Source: Tepidiforma sp. | GTDB lineage: Bacteria > Chloroflexota > Dehalococcoidia > Tepidiformales > Tepidiformaceae | Length of the DNA stretch: 64,000 bases | Assembly: GCA_026003935.1 (NCBI GenBank) | Contig: BPIE01000002.1 | Location: 1 to 64,000, forward strand | Direction of reading: 5' to 3' | Shown here: positions 26,224 to 35,859 of the stretch, in pieces | How the letters are laid out: each line of letters starts with the position of its first letter | Position numbering within the stretch: the first letter of the stretch is position 1 | Position numbers and translations under genes: made by a program | The notes under the pieces: generated by a model | Databases searched by the model: none | What the model saw: the letters and a program-made list of their open reading frames with translations, nothing else | Told to the model about the DNA's origin: nothing

Positions 26224-27090
26224 TCAGCGCTTGAGCAGGTATTCGCGGAGCGTCAGGCCGGAGTGGTGGACATCGGCCGCGACGTCGGGCCCGACATAGC
26301 GGATGTGCCAGGGCTCATAGGCATAGCCGGTGATTCTTTCTTTGCCCTCGGGATAGCTCACGATGAAGCCGTACTTCCAGGCGTTCTCGGCGAGCCAGTC
26401 GGCCTCGGGGGTGCCAACGAAATCCTCGAGGAAGCGCCCGCGGGCTCCGACATCGACGGTGGTGCCAAGCTGGTGCTCGGAGTGCCCGGGGCGGGCACTC
26501 GTCCGGTCGGCGTACTCCTGACCGTACAGGCTGACCCAGGTGGCGTAGGTTTGCTCCTGGACAGCGTAGCTGCGGTAGCTGCTGTTTACGAGCAGCTCGT
26601 AGCCATCCCGGCGCGCTGCGTCGAGGAGTGAAAGCAACGCATCAAGGGCCTCGGGTCGCAGATATTGTGCGCCCCCGTGCGAGATGTCGTCGGGCAGCCG
26701 CACGAGGTCCGGCGGTTCACAATCGGCCGGGAGGCGGTGCTGCTTGTCGAGCGGGACGAGAATATCACCGCAGGCGACGACGACGATGCCGTCGGGCCCG
26801 GGTGTGGGCCGCTCCGTGGATGCAGGTGGCGGTGAAGGCAGCTCGCCTGGAGTCGCTGAAGGGGTGGCCACCGAGACAGGAGTGTCCGGCTCGCCGGCGG
26901 GAGCCCCACCGGAACCGGAGCCATCCCCCGTGAAGGAGTCGGCAGCAACGAGAACGAGGACGACGATGCTGGCCGTTAGCGAAACCAATGCGGCGAGGAA
27001 TACCTTCGGCCAAGGCCCCGAATTGCCGGCTCGCCCGACCGTCCGCCCGTTCCGCCGGGTGGGACGCGCTCCTGATTTGGACCCAGCCAT
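26224..27090 (-). CDS. D-alanyl-D-alanine carboxypeptidase, VanY/M15B family, N-terminal TM
   Basis: LLVNSSYRSYAVQEQTYATWVSLYG; ARPGHSEHQLGTTVDVGARG; AYEPWHIRYVG. Confidence 0.92.
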   Translation of the reverse strand: MAGSKSGARPTRRNGRTVGRAGNSGPWPKVFLAALVSLTASIVVLVLVAADSFTGDGSGSGGAPAGEPDTPVSVATPSATPGELPSPPPASTERPTPGPDGIVVVACGDILVPLDKQHRLPADCEPPDLVRLPDDISHGGAQYLRPEALDALLSLLDAARRDGYELLVNSSYRSYAVQEQTYATWVSLYGQEYADRTSARPGHSEHQLGTTVDVGARGRFLEDFVGTPEADWLAENAWKYGFIVSYPEGKERITGYAYEPWHIRYVGPDVAADVHHSGLTLREYLLKR

Positions 27091-27141
27091 CAGGACTACC
27101 TTAGCGCGCGGGCGTCTCAGGGCCTACCGGGGCCAGCCAGG

Positions 27142-27912
27142 TCACTGGAGCCGCGGGTCGCGCGCGACGTCGTCGAGGAAAGCCCGGATGAGCGCGGATG
27201 TGCGCTCTGGTTGTTCGAGCTGGAAGAAATGGCCGGTCCCGGGCAGCGGCTCCTGCCGGGCGAACTTCGTCACGTTTCGGAGCCAGGCTGGGTCACCAAG
27301 GGGTCGCTCGGCCCAAATTGCCATGAACGGCCTGGCATCGGCGGCTTGCACCAACTGCTGTATTTGCGCGAGGACCGAGGGCGCGTCTTCCAACATGCCG
27401 GCAGCGACATCCGCCGGGCAGGAGTACATGACTTCCTCGGCATACTCCCGGGCCGCAGCCGGCGTATCGGGCACGAAGAACCCCTCCACCAGGGGACGCA
27501 GCCCTTCGCGCGTGCCCAGTTCACGAATACGCTGGGCGAGCGGGTTGGCTCCGCCGGCCGGCAACGGGGAGATTGGCGAATCGCCCGTGACGATGCCGAG
27601 GACAAGCTCTGGCCGCTGGCTGTTGAGGACGAGCGCGGTGACACCACCAAGGCTATGCCCAATGAGCACGGCTGGCCCAATGCCGAGGGAATCGATGACG
27701 GCAGCGACGTCGGCAGCTGCCTGCTGGATGCCGAATGGCGGCTCCGCGGGCGTACTACCGCGGCCCCGGAGGTCGACCGCGATACAGCGATGGTCGCGGG
27801 AGAGGTCGGCGATTTGCGGAGCCCAGGCCCGGCGGTCGCAGCAAAGGCCGTGAATGAACACGAGCGCGGGCGAGCCCGTTCCGGTGTCGGAGTAGGAGAG
27901 GGAAACAGCCAC
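27142..27912 (-). CDS. alpha/beta hydrolase
   Basis: LVFIHGLCCDRRAWAPQI, IGHSLGGVTAL, GTGHFFQLEQPE. Confidence 0.9.
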   Translation of the reverse strand: MAVSLSYSDTGTGSPALVFIHGLCCDRRAWAPQIADLSRDHRCIAVDLRGRGSTPAEPPFGIQQAAADVAAVIDSLGIGPAVLIGHSLGGVTALVLNSQRPELVLGIVTGDSPISPLPAGGANPLAQRIRELGTREGLRPLVEGFFVPDTPAAAREYAEEVMYSCPADVAAGMLEDAPSVLAQIQQLVQAADARPFMAIWAERPLGDPAWLRNVTKFARQEPLPGTGHFFQLEQPERTSALIRAFLDDVARDPRLQ

Positions 27913-27915
27913 CTG

Positions 27916-29328
27916 CTACCTCCACCACGCAAGGCGCCGGGTGCGCTTGCGCTGTGCAGGGCGGGGCAGGAGGGCTAGCGCGCGGTGAGCAAGGGAGGGG
28001 CGGCGGCGCTTCCGCGCGGCAGCCTCGACGCGGTGCATGGTGTCACGGACGACCTCGGGCGCGTGGCGACCCGACTCGCCCAGCGCCGCGAGAGCCTCAG
28101 CGGCAGCCGCCCTGGCACGCTGCAGGTCGATTTCGTCGATGCGCTGGCGAGCGCGGCGGGCGCCGCGGGCGCCGACATCTGCCAGCCGGGCTACTGCTTC
28201 TGCCGCGCGCGCTCGGGCAAGCTCAAGGTCGACCGGCGGCATGGAGGGAGCTGCCGTGCGGGCAGCCTCGACGGCACGGCGCACCGGGCGCTTTCGTTCG
28301 CGCCGGCGCTCCGCAGCCTTCCGAATGGCGAACCCGGCGCCGGCGAGCGCGACCATGAGGCCCGCGCCGGCGAGTACGAGCGCAAGCGTGCCCGGGCCGC
28401 GCCGCCTTGCCGTCACCTGCTCTTCGACCAGCCTGTCGAGGGGCTGTTCGGAGGCTGGCGGCTTCGGCGGGAACTGACCACGCTCGACCTCGGCGAGGAA
28501 GCTGGCGACAGCCTCCGTGAACGCATCCGGATTGTCACCCGGAACGCTGTGGCCCGCGCCGGGAATGGTCACCAAGCGGGCTGCGGGCATCTCCTGCGCG
28601 ACTCGCTCGGCGACTTCGGCGCTCAGCACGTCGCTTTCGGCACCGCGGACAAGGAGGGTGGGCACGGTAATGTTCCGGAAGAGCTGCCAGAGCTCATCGC
28701 TGCTGAGGCGCCACCCGACCGTGAGACCGCTATCGGGCTCGCGGAACCGCCGGTCGAACTTCCAAGTCCATTTCCCGCTTTCGGTAGGCTTCAGCCTGTG
28801 CCGCATGCGCTCGCGGATGTTCTCTAGAGTGCGCCGGGGATTGAAGCGGTGGGCCATCTGGACGAACTCTTCGAAGTCGAGCTCGTCGGGCCCCCGGGTG
28901 AATCGGATGATGTTGTCCACGCCCTCCTTCGACGACTCGGGGCCAACGTCCACGAGCACGAGGGCTGTCACGTGACCGGGATAGCGGTTGACGTACGAAA
29001 CGGCGTTCAGGCCGCCCATCGAGTGACCGACAAGAACGAAACGGTCGAGCCCAAGTGCCTTGCGGAACCCCTCAAGGTCCTCGACAAACGCTTCACGGGA
29101 ATAGTCGCCGCTTTCCGACCAGTCGCTGTCGCCGTGGCCGCGCTGGTCGAGCGCGAGGAGCCAGTAGCGGTCCTGCATGCGTTCGGCGAACTCGTCGAAC
29201 ATGTGCCCGGAGACACCGAAGCCGTGAAGCATGACGACCGGCGTCGCGGAGGGGTTCCCCCATTCCTGATAGGCGAGCTTGAGGCCGTTGACGGTGACGG
29301 TTCGTTCGACGTAGCCGGCTGTCACCAC
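27916..29328 (-). CDS. alpha/beta hydrolase with C-terminal TM segment and Ala/Arg-rich helical tail
   Basis: VVMLHGFGVSGHMFDEF, VGHSMGGLNAV, then TLALVLAGAGLMVALAGAGFAIRKAAERRRERKRPVRRAVEAART... Confidence 0.88.
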   Translation of the reverse strand: MVTAGYVERTVTVNGLKLAYQEWGNPSATPVVMLHGFGVSGHMFDEFAERMQDRYWLLALDQRGHGDSDWSESGDYSREAFVEDLEGFRKALGLDRFVLVGHSMGGLNAVSYVNRYPGHVTALVLVDVGPESSKEGVDNIIRFTRGPDELDFEEFVQMAHRFNPRRTLENIRERMRHRLKPTESGKWTWKFDRRFREPDSGLTVGWRLSSDELWQLFRNITVPTLLVRGAESDVLSAEVAERVAQEMPAARLVTIPGAGHSVPGDNPDAFTEAVASFLAEVERGQFPPKPPASEQPLDRLVEEQVTARRRGPGTLALVLAGAGLMVALAGAGFAIRKAAERRRERKRPVRRAVEAARTAAPSMPPVDLELARARAAEAVARLADVGARGARRARQRIDEIDLQRARAAAAEALAALGESGRHAPEVVRDTMHRVEAAARKRRRPSLAHRALALLPRPAQRKRTRRLAWWR

Positions 29329-29410
29329 AGGTCACCTCCCGTTTGATGCGCGCGGGAGCACGCCGGTTCGATAATACGATGTTACCACTGGTGGCGGGGG
29401 ACGGACGGGG

Positions 29411-30040
29411 CTACGCGAGCGGAGGGAGTCCCTGTCGGGCGAGCAGCTGGTTGTACGTGCGCACGAGGGCGTCGCCCTGGTAGGCGAAGCCTCCGCCGGG
29501 GTTGAACGAGTCGTCGTAGGCGGCTCGAACGGCGGCTTCGCCGGCGTAGCCCGCAGCGGTGACCTTCTGCCACGAAGCGGCGAGTCCGCGCGCGGCCCGG
29601 TCGGCATTTGCCTCGGGGTCGAAGCGGAGGTCGCCCATTCCGTGACCGTAGCCCTGGTCGTGGAGCTGGAACAGTCCGACCGAATGCCCGTCGTCGCCGA
29701 CGGCATCGGGGCGGCCACCGCTCTCAATGAGCATGACGGCCTTCAGGAAGAGGGGAGGTACGTTGTATTTCTGACCGAGACGATTGAGGAGGTCGTCCCA
29801 GCGGTCGGGGTCGGCGCTCGCCTCGCGGGAGATGATCGGTGTGTGGGGCACCGTGCCGATGCTGTCGGGCGCCGGTGCCTTTCGCGCGGAGCTCGCCTGC
29901 CGGGGGCTGCTCGCCGCTGTCGCTGAGCGCAGAACCTCCGAAAATGTACCCGCACGGAGTTCCCGCGCGCTGCGGCCGGCTTCCGGGAGCGAGACATGCA
30001 ACGGGGACGGCGCGCCTGCCGCGGCCGGGTCGATCGCCAT
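29411..30040 (-). CDS. lytic transglycosylase (SLT) domain protein
   Basis: LLNRLGQKYNVPPLFLKAVMLIESGGRPDAVGDDGHSVGLFQLHDQGYGHGMGDLRFDPEANADRAARGLA. Confidence 0.85.
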   Translation of the reverse strand: MAIDPAAAGAPSPLHVSLPEAGRSARELRAGTFSEVLRSATAASSPRQASSARKAPAPDSIGTVPHTPIISREASADPDRWDDLLNRLGQKYNVPPLFLKAVMLIESGGRPDAVGDDGHSVGLFQLHDQGYGHGMGDLRFDPEANADRAARGLAASWQKVTAAGYAGEAAVRAAYDDSFNPGGGFAYQGDALVRTYNQLLARQGLPPLA

Positions 30041-30063
30041 GTCCCGATAGTAGTACGCTCGAG

Positions 30064-30104
30064 TTGCAACGCCGCTGAGGGCTTTCCCTCAGGCAAGCGT
30101 GCAA
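30064..30104. promoter_or_regulatory. long imperfect hairpin in divergent promoter/leader region
   Basis: Minus strand TTGCACGC-ttgc-CTGAGGG-AAAG-CCCTCAG-cg-GCGTTGCAA. Confidence 0.45.
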
Positions 30105-30128
30105 ATTCCCCCTTTTCCGAGGTCGCCA

Positions 30129-30647
30129 ATGGAACGCCGTATCCCGGACCCTACACTCATGGCGCGCCTGCAACTGAGCGTGAAGGGGGTCGACTGGGCA
30201 GCGGGCCTGGTGCGGCGCTGGCAGCACGACCGTCCGAACGACGGCAGCTGGACACCCCATCAGCACGTGGCACACCTGCTCGCGGCCGAGCGGAACGTGT
30301 TTCACGTGCGCGTTCCCCGCATCCTCGCCGAGGAGCGGCCCGTCTTCGAAAGCTGGGACGAGGCGGCGCACATCGAACGTGAATACCGGCCCGAAGGGGA
30401 TATCGAGGAGCTCGCCGAAGCGTTCATGAAGGCCCGCGAGCAGACGGTCGGCTATTTCAAGGACCTTGCCCCTGAACAGTGGACCCGCACGGCGGTGTGG
30501 CCCGGCGTTGGTGAGGTCGACCTCGCCTGGGTGGCGGAGCGAGCCCTAGCGCACGCGCTGGAGCACTTCGTCGCGTTATTGAACCTGCATCAGCAGCTTG
30601 ACCGCCACCATGCGAGGACGTGGCTGGGTCGGGAGGACGCCCCCTAG
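30129..30647 (+). CDS. DinB family protein
   Basis: MERRIPDPTLMARLQLSVKGVDWAAGLVRRWQHDRPNDGSWTPHQHVAHLLAAERN...ALAHALEHFVALLNLHQQL. Confidence 0.82.
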   Translation: MERRIPDPTLMARLQLSVKGVDWAAGLVRRWQHDRPNDGSWTPHQHVAHLLAAERNVFHVRVPRILAEERPVFESWDEAAHIEREYRPEGDIEELAEAFMKAREQTVGYFKDLAPEQWTRTAVWPGVGEVDLAWVAERALAHALEHFVALLNLHQQLDRHHARTWLGREDAP

Positions 30648-30650
30648 CGT

Positions 30651-31241
30651 TTACTCCCCAAGGAGCACCGCCTGATAGGCCCCGGCGTGGAGGGCTTCGA
30701 GCAGGTCCGCGTCGGTTGCAAGGGGGGACCCGAAACGGGTGGCAGCACGGCCGACCTCGGCCCGGCTGTGCGCATCCGAACCGCCGATGCCCGGGAGCAT
30801 GAATCCTCTCGCCAGTCCCGCTGCGGCGATGTTCTGGAGTCGCGAGTCGGAGCCGTTGGCGGCTTCGACCGATGCGAAGTACTCCACGGTCTCGCGGGAG
30901 ACGCGCAGCAGACCATCGCGCGCGGGGTGCGCGAGGAAGAGGAGCGCGCCGCGGCGGCTAGCGGCGGCGGCAAGCTCCGACGCCGACGCCGAGAAGTCAC
31001 CGCTGTCGAGCCCGAACGCCAGTACATGACCGAGGTCGGTGGTTAGCTCGACGCCGTGGAACACCGCAACGGGCGCGCGACGGCGGAGCGCCGCGAGTTC
31101 ATCGGGGTCCCAGGCCCGATCGTGTTCCGTGAGGCAGACGGCATCGATACCGCGCTCAGCTGCGAGCTGCGCGAGCTCGAGTGGCCCGAGCGTACTGCAT
31201 GGAGAGTAGCGAGCCGAGTGGCAATGGAGGTCGACAAGCAC
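30651..31241 (-). CDS. PHP domain-containing metallophosphoesterase-like protein
   Basis: MLVDLHCHSARYSPCSTLGPLELAQLAAERGIDAVCLTEHDRAW; GIGGSDAHSRAEVG. Confidence 0.9.
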   Translation of the reverse strand: MLVDLHCHSARYSPCSTLGPLELAQLAAERGIDAVCLTEHDRAWDPDELAALRRRAPVAVFHGVELTTDLGHVLAFGLDSGDFSASASELAAAASRRGALLFLAHPARDGLLRVSRETVEYFASVEAANGSDSRLQNIAAAGLARGFMLPGIGGSDAHSRAEVGRAATRFGSPLATDADLLEALHAGAYQAVLLGE

Positions 31242-31249
31242 TCGGGACC

Positions 31250-32149
31250 TTACCGCGGCAGACGGACGCCGTAGATTTCGCCCAACAGGTCGAGAAAGCC
31301 CGCCATCGGGCCCGACTGCGGCTTGTTTCGGCGATACATCACGGCGATGTCACGCTGGACCGGCTCGGCGGACTCGATGTGCACCTTGTGGAGCGTGCCG
31401 AGGCGAATTTCACGCTCGACCGAGACCTCCGGGAGGAGAGCGATGCCGAGGTTCGCTTCGACCATCTTCTTGGTGGCTTCGATGGAATCGAGCTGCATTT
31501 GCTGGTGGGGCATGACGCCAAGGTCGCGGAAGAGACCCATGATCATGCCGTAATAGCCGGAGTCGCGGTCGAAAAGAATAAGGCTGTCGTCCGCGAGGTC
31601 TTCGACCCGTACGGAGCCCCTCTTCGCATACCGGTGCTGCGCCGAGACGACGAGGACCAGTTCGTCACGATAGAGGATGACAGTGCGCACGTCCGGGTGG
31701 TTGATCGGCCTGCCGAGCCCTACCTGGACATCGTCGTCGAGTACGAGCTGAAGAATCTCGTCGGAATGGCCCGTTCGCACGAGGACGTCTACCCCGGGAT
31801 GTGTATCGCAAAAGACCTTGAGCAGCCGGGGTAGGACGTAGGTGCCAACGGCCGGGGCGGTGCCGATGAGGAGGCGGCCTGCGGTGCCGTCGCGGGTGCC
31901 TTCGAGCATCACCAGGCCATCGTTGAGCGTCCGCATCACCCGCTGGGCATACGGGAGGAATGCTCTGCCAGCATCGGTGAGTTTGACGCCGCGGCCCATT
32001 CGTTCGAAGAGCGGCTGCCCGACCTCGCGCTCGAGCGCCTGGATGCGGTTACTGAGCGATGGCTGGGCCACGTTGAGAAGTTCGGCGGCACGGCTGAAAC
32101 TGCCGCAATCGGCCGCCGTGATGAAGGCTTCGAGCTGGGCGAGCTCCAT
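31250..32149 (-). CDS. LysR family transcriptional regulator
   Basis: MELAQLEAFITAADCGSFSRAAELLNVAQPSLSNRIQALEREVGQPLFERMGRGVKLTDAG. Confidence 0.95.
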   Translation of the reverse strand: MELAQLEAFITAADCGSFSRAAELLNVAQPSLSNRIQALEREVGQPLFERMGRGVKLTDAGRAFLPYAQRVMRTLNDGLVMLEGTRDGTAGRLLIGTAPAVGTYVLPRLLKVFCDTHPGVDVLVRTGHSDEILQLVLDDDVQVGLGRPINHPDVRTVILYRDELVLVVSAQHRYAKRGSVRVEDLADDSLILFDRDSGYYGMIMGLFRDLGVMPHQQMQLDSIEATKKMVEANLGIALLPEVSVEREIRLGTLHKVHIESAEPVQRDIAVMYRRNKPQSGPMAGFLDLLGEIYGVRLPR

Positions 32150-32260
32150 ATGGCTCTCCCCCTATCCATAGGTTGGCCCTATAGGATGAGCATACGCCCG
32201 GGTCAAGCCATAAGCCAGTCCCATAAATCCATACACGACGGCGGCGGGTTCAAGAGGTGG

Positions 32261-32791
32261 TCAGTCGAAGTATCTGCCCATGACCCAGTTCAGGACGTCG
32301 CGACCCGTGAGGATGCCGATGAGCTCCTCGCCGCGGACGACGGGGATATGACGGAAGCCGCCAACGCCCATCTTGTTGAGCGCGTACGCCATCATGTCAT
32401 CCTCGCGGAGCACGACCGGGTCAGGAGTCATGACGGCTGTCACCGGCTGGTCGAGGGACTCGGGATTTGGGGCAACCTTTACGAGGACATCGCGGTCCGT
32501 AAAGATGCCGGCGATTTTCGTCCCCTGCATGACGACGACCGCACCGGCCCGGTGCGTCTGCATCGACCTGATGGCGTCGCGGACGGTCGCTGTGACCTGG
32601 ACGGTGAGCGGCTTGCTCCAACGGACCGCTGAGATGGGGAGCGTGAGGTCGGACTCCTTGAGCACCTGCGCCGCATCGGGAACATCGACGCTGCTCAAGT
32701 CCATGAGGCAGCGTTCACAGGTATCGGCGCCCTCGATGTTCTCGGCGCCGCAGCTTGGACAGACAATGACGTTTACCGGGTCCATCGCCAT
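32261..32791 (-). CDS. zinc-ribbon plus paired CBS domain protein
   Basis: VIVCPSCGAENIEGADTCERCLMDL then two CBS motifs (AGAVVVMQGTKIAGIFTDRDVL; FRHIPVVRGEELIGILTGRDVL). Confidence 0.9.
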   Translation of the reverse strand: MAMDPVNVIVCPSCGAENIEGADTCERCLMDLSSVDVPDAAQVLKESDLTLPISAVRWSKPLTVQVTATVRDAIRSMQTHRAGAVVVMQGTKIAGIFTDRDVLVKVAPNPESLDQPVTAVMTPDPVVLREDDMMAYALNKMGVGGFRHIPVVRGEELIGILTGRDVLNWVMGRYFD

Positions 32792-32894
32792 GTCGCATCT
32801 CCTTCATCCCCCATGGCACGAGGGTCGGGGTCTCGTGGTGAGACCCGGACGATAGCAGATGCATGCAACCAAGTGCGTCTTGGAGCTGGTGGAG

Positions 32895-33935
32895 CTATTC
32901 GACGACCCAGGTTTCCCCCGCGCGGAGGGCAGCCTCAAGCGAGCCGCGGCCCTTAGCCATCGCCTCATCGACCTGCTGCTGAACGAGCTGGTCGAACGTG
33001 GGGGCGTCGATATCCCTGAACACACCGATGGGAACCGGGAAATCGGGGTAGTCCATTCCCACGAGGATGTTGGCCAGCGTGATGTTGTCAGCGTGCGCAT
33101 CGTGGACGAGGAGACCCTCGTCGCTTTCGGCGTTCTCCACGACTTCGGGCGTAAAGCCGTTCAGCCGAATGCCGTGCTCGTTGTTCTTCCCGAACCGGAG
33201 CGGCTTGCCGTGTTCGAGGTAGACCATGCGCTCGGCGCGTACTTCCTTCTCAGCGAATGCCGCAAACGCGCCATCATTGAAGATGTTGCAGTTCTGGTAC
33301 ACCTCAACGAACGAGACGCCTTTGTGCTGGGCGGCCCGGTAAAGCATCTCTTCGAGGTGCTTGGTGTCGCGGTCGACGGAACGGGCAACGAATGTCGCGC
33401 CCGCGGCAAGCGCGATTCGGATAGGGTTCAGGGGCCGCTCAGTCGTGCCGTAGGGAGACGACTTGGTGATTTTGCCGAACTCGGAGGTCGGAGAGTACTG
33501 GCCCTTGGTGAGGCCGTAGATGCGGTTGTTGAAGAGAATGATGTTGAGGTCGATGTTGCGGCGCATCGCGTGGAGGAGGTGGTTGCCGCCGATGCTCAAC
33601 CCGTCGCCATCGCCCGTGATGACAAAGACGGTGAGGTCGGGGCGGGCCGTCTTCAGGCCAGTCGCGATGGTCGGTGCGCGCCCGTGGATGCTATGGAAGC
33701 CGTAGGTGTTGACGTAGTAGGGGAAGCGGCTCGAGCAGCCGATGCCGGAGATGAAAACGAGCTTCTCCCGCGGGATGCGAAGCTCGGGCAGCATCTTCTG
33801 CATCTGCGCGAGGATGGAGTAGTCGCCGCAGCCGGGGCACCAGCGCACTTCCTGGTCGGTGACAAAGTCCTTCCTGGTCAGGACCGGAAGGTCGGGGGAG
33901 ATGAGACCATCGTTGGGTGCGGTTGGAGCGGTCAT
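32895..33935 (-). CDS. korB: 2-oxoacid:ferredoxin oxidoreductase subunit beta
   Basis: VRWCPGCGDYSILAQMQKMLPEL; GIGCSSRFPYYVNTYGFHSIHGRAPTIATGLK; TPP motif GDGDGLSIGGNHLLHAMRRN. Confidence 0.93.
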   Translation of the reverse strand: MTAPTAPNDGLISPDLPVLTRKDFVTDQEVRWCPGCGDYSILAQMQKMLPELRIPREKLVFISGIGCSSRFPYYVNTYGFHSIHGRAPTIATGLKTARPDLTVFVITGDGDGLSIGGNHLLHAMRRNIDLNIILFNNRIYGLTKGQYSPTSEFGKITKSSPYGTTERPLNPIRIALAAGATFVARSVDRDTKHLEEMLYRAAQHKGVSFVEVYQNCNIFNDGAFAAFAEKEVRAERMVYLEHGKPLRFGKNNEHGIRLNGFTPEVVENAESDEGLLVHDAHADNITLANILVGMDYPDFPVPIGVFRDIDAPTFDQLVQQQVDEAMAKGRGSLEAALRAGETWVVE

Positions 33936-33936
33936 G

Positions 33937-35847
33937 TCAGCCTCCACTGACCCCGGCGCTGCGGGTGAATTCGAGGACGTACTCGTCGCGAAGCCCGAGG
34001 ACTTCGTCGATCTTGCCTTCGATTTCGGCAATCTTGAACGGTTGGCCGGAAATCTTGTTGAAGCTGATGGCATCGACGAGGTACCGCCCGCGGATGAGGA
34101 GCGCCAGCTGGCCGGTGTTGAGCTCGGGGATGAGCACTTTCCGGTAGCGCTTCAAAACGTCGCCGAGGTTGGCGGGGAACGGGTTCAGATAGCGCAGGTG
34201 CGCCGAGGCCACGCTGAGACCGCGCTTGCGGGCGTTGTCGCAGGCGCTCGTAATCGACCCGTAAGTTCCACCCCAGCCGAGGACGAGCAGGTCGCCCTCC
34301 TCCGGGCCGGTAACTTCGAGGGGGGGAATATCGTTGACGATGCGATCGACCTTCGCCTTGCGCGCGAGGGTCATTTCGTGGTGATTCCGCGGGTCGTAAC
34401 TGATGTCTCCGGTCTCGCCCGACTTCTCGAGGCCCCCGATGCGGTGTTCGAGTCCCTTTTGACCGGGGACGGCCCACGGACGCGCGAGCGTCTCGGGGTC
34501 CCGGAGGTACGGATTGAATTTGCCGTTCTGCGGCTCGGCGTACTTCCATTCGATGCGAGGCAGCTCGGAGAGGTCGGGGATGCGCCAGGGCTCGGAGCCG
34601 TTGCCAAGGTAGCCGTCGCTGAGGAACACGACGGGGACCATGTGCTTGAGCGCGATGCGGAATGCCTCGATGGCCATGAGGAAGCAGTCGGAAGGCGTAC
34701 AGGGGGCAACGATCGCGACGTAGCTATCACCGTTCCGCCCGAACATCGCCTGGAGCAGGTCGGCCTGCTCCGTCTTGGTCGGCATCCCGGTGGAGGGGCC
34801 GGCGCGCTGCACATCGATGACGACGATGGGGAGCTCGGTCATAACGGCGAGGTTCAGCGCCTCGCTCTTGAGAGCGAGACCGGGGCCGCTGGTCCCCGTG
34901 AGGCCGAGGTGACCCCCGTAGGCGGCGCCGATGGCGGCGCCAATGGCGGCAATTTCGTCTTCGGCCTGGAAGGTCTTCACGCCGAAGTTTTTGAGCTTGG
35001 AGAGTTCATGGAGAATGTCGCTCGCCGGGGTAATCGGGTAGCTCCCGTAGAAGAGCGGCAGGCCGCTCAAGACGGAGGCGGCGACGAACCCGAGCGCGGT
35101 CGCCTCATTGCCGCTGATGTGGCGGTAGGTGCCGGGCGGTACTTTCGCCGGCGGCACGCGGTACTGGACGCGAAAGAGCTCGGTCGTTTCGCCGAAGTTG
35201 TAGCCTGCGCGAAGCGCACGCAGGTTTGCCTCAAGGATGTCGGGACGGCGTTTGAACTGCTCGGTAGCCCATTTGATGGTGGTGTCGAGCGTGCGGCCGT
35301 AGAGCCACAGGACAAGGCCGAGCGCATAGAAGTTTCGGCAACGGAACTTATCCTTCGCACTGAGCGGCATACCTTCGAGCGCGAGCTCGTTCTGCCGGGT
35401 GATCGAGATGGGAACGACCTGGTAGCCGGCGAGTGAGCCATCTTCGAGCGGATTGGTCTCGTAGGCGGCTTTCTTGAGGTTCGTCGGCTCGAATTCATCC
35501 TTGTCAACGATGAGGAGGCCGCCGGGCTTGAGGTCACCGAGGTTCGTCTTGAGTGCGGCGGGGTTCATGGCGACGAGGACATCGGGCCGGTCGCCGGGGG
35601 TGTAGATCTCCGTGCTGGCGAAGGAAATTTGGAAGCCGGAAACACCGGGGAGGGAGCCGGCCGGAGCGCGAATTTCGGCCGGGAAGTCCGGAAGCGTCGC
35701 GAGGTCGTTGCCGAAGACGGCAGCGGTTCGCGTGAACTGCGTACCGGTTAGCTGCATGCCGTCGCCGGAGTCGCCGGCGAAGCGGATGGTGACGCGTTCG
35801 AGCTCTTCGACATGGTGTTCAGGCTTGAGCTGCGTTTCGGTAGTCAT
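33937..35847 (-). CDS. korA: 2-oxoacid:acceptor oxidoreductase subunit alpha (gamma-alpha fusion)
   Basis: RFAGDSGDGMQLTGTQFTRTAAVFGNDLATLPDFPAEIRAPAGSLPGVSGFQI; GSYPITPASDILHELSKLKN. Confidence 0.94.
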   Translation of the reverse strand: MTTETQLKPEHHVEELERVTIRFAGDSGDGMQLTGTQFTRTAAVFGNDLATLPDFPAEIRAPAGSLPGVSGFQISFASTEIYTPGDRPDVLVAMNPAALKTNLGDLKPGGLLIVDKDEFEPTNLKKAAYETNPLEDGSLAGYQVVPISITRQNELALEGMPLSAKDKFRCRNFYALGLVLWLYGRTLDTTIKWATEQFKRRPDILEANLRALRAGYNFGETTELFRVQYRVPPAKVPPGTYRHISGNEATALGFVAASVLSGLPLFYGSYPITPASDILHELSKLKNFGVKTFQAEDEIAAIGAAIGAAYGGHLGLTGTSGPGLALKSEALNLAVMTELPIVVIDVQRAGPSTGMPTKTEQADLLQAMFGRNGDSYVAIVAPCTPSDCFLMAIEAFRIALKHMVPVVFLSDGYLGNGSEPWRIPDLSELPRIEWKYAEPQNGKFNPYLRDPETLARPWAVPGQKGLEHRIGGLEKSGETGDISYDPRNHHEMTLARKAKVDRIVNDIPPLEVTGPEEGDLLVLGWGGTYGSITSACDNARKRGLSVASAHLRYLNPFPANLGDVLKRYRKVLIPELNTGQLALLIRGRYLVDAISFNKISGQPFKIAEIEGKIDEVLGLRDEYVLEFTRSAGVSGG

Positions 35848-35859
35848 GGATGTCTGCTT

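Noticed and set aside
33859-35436. 525-aa ORF antisense to korA
   Set aside because: Low-complexity antisense frame; korA motifs on the other strand are unambiguous
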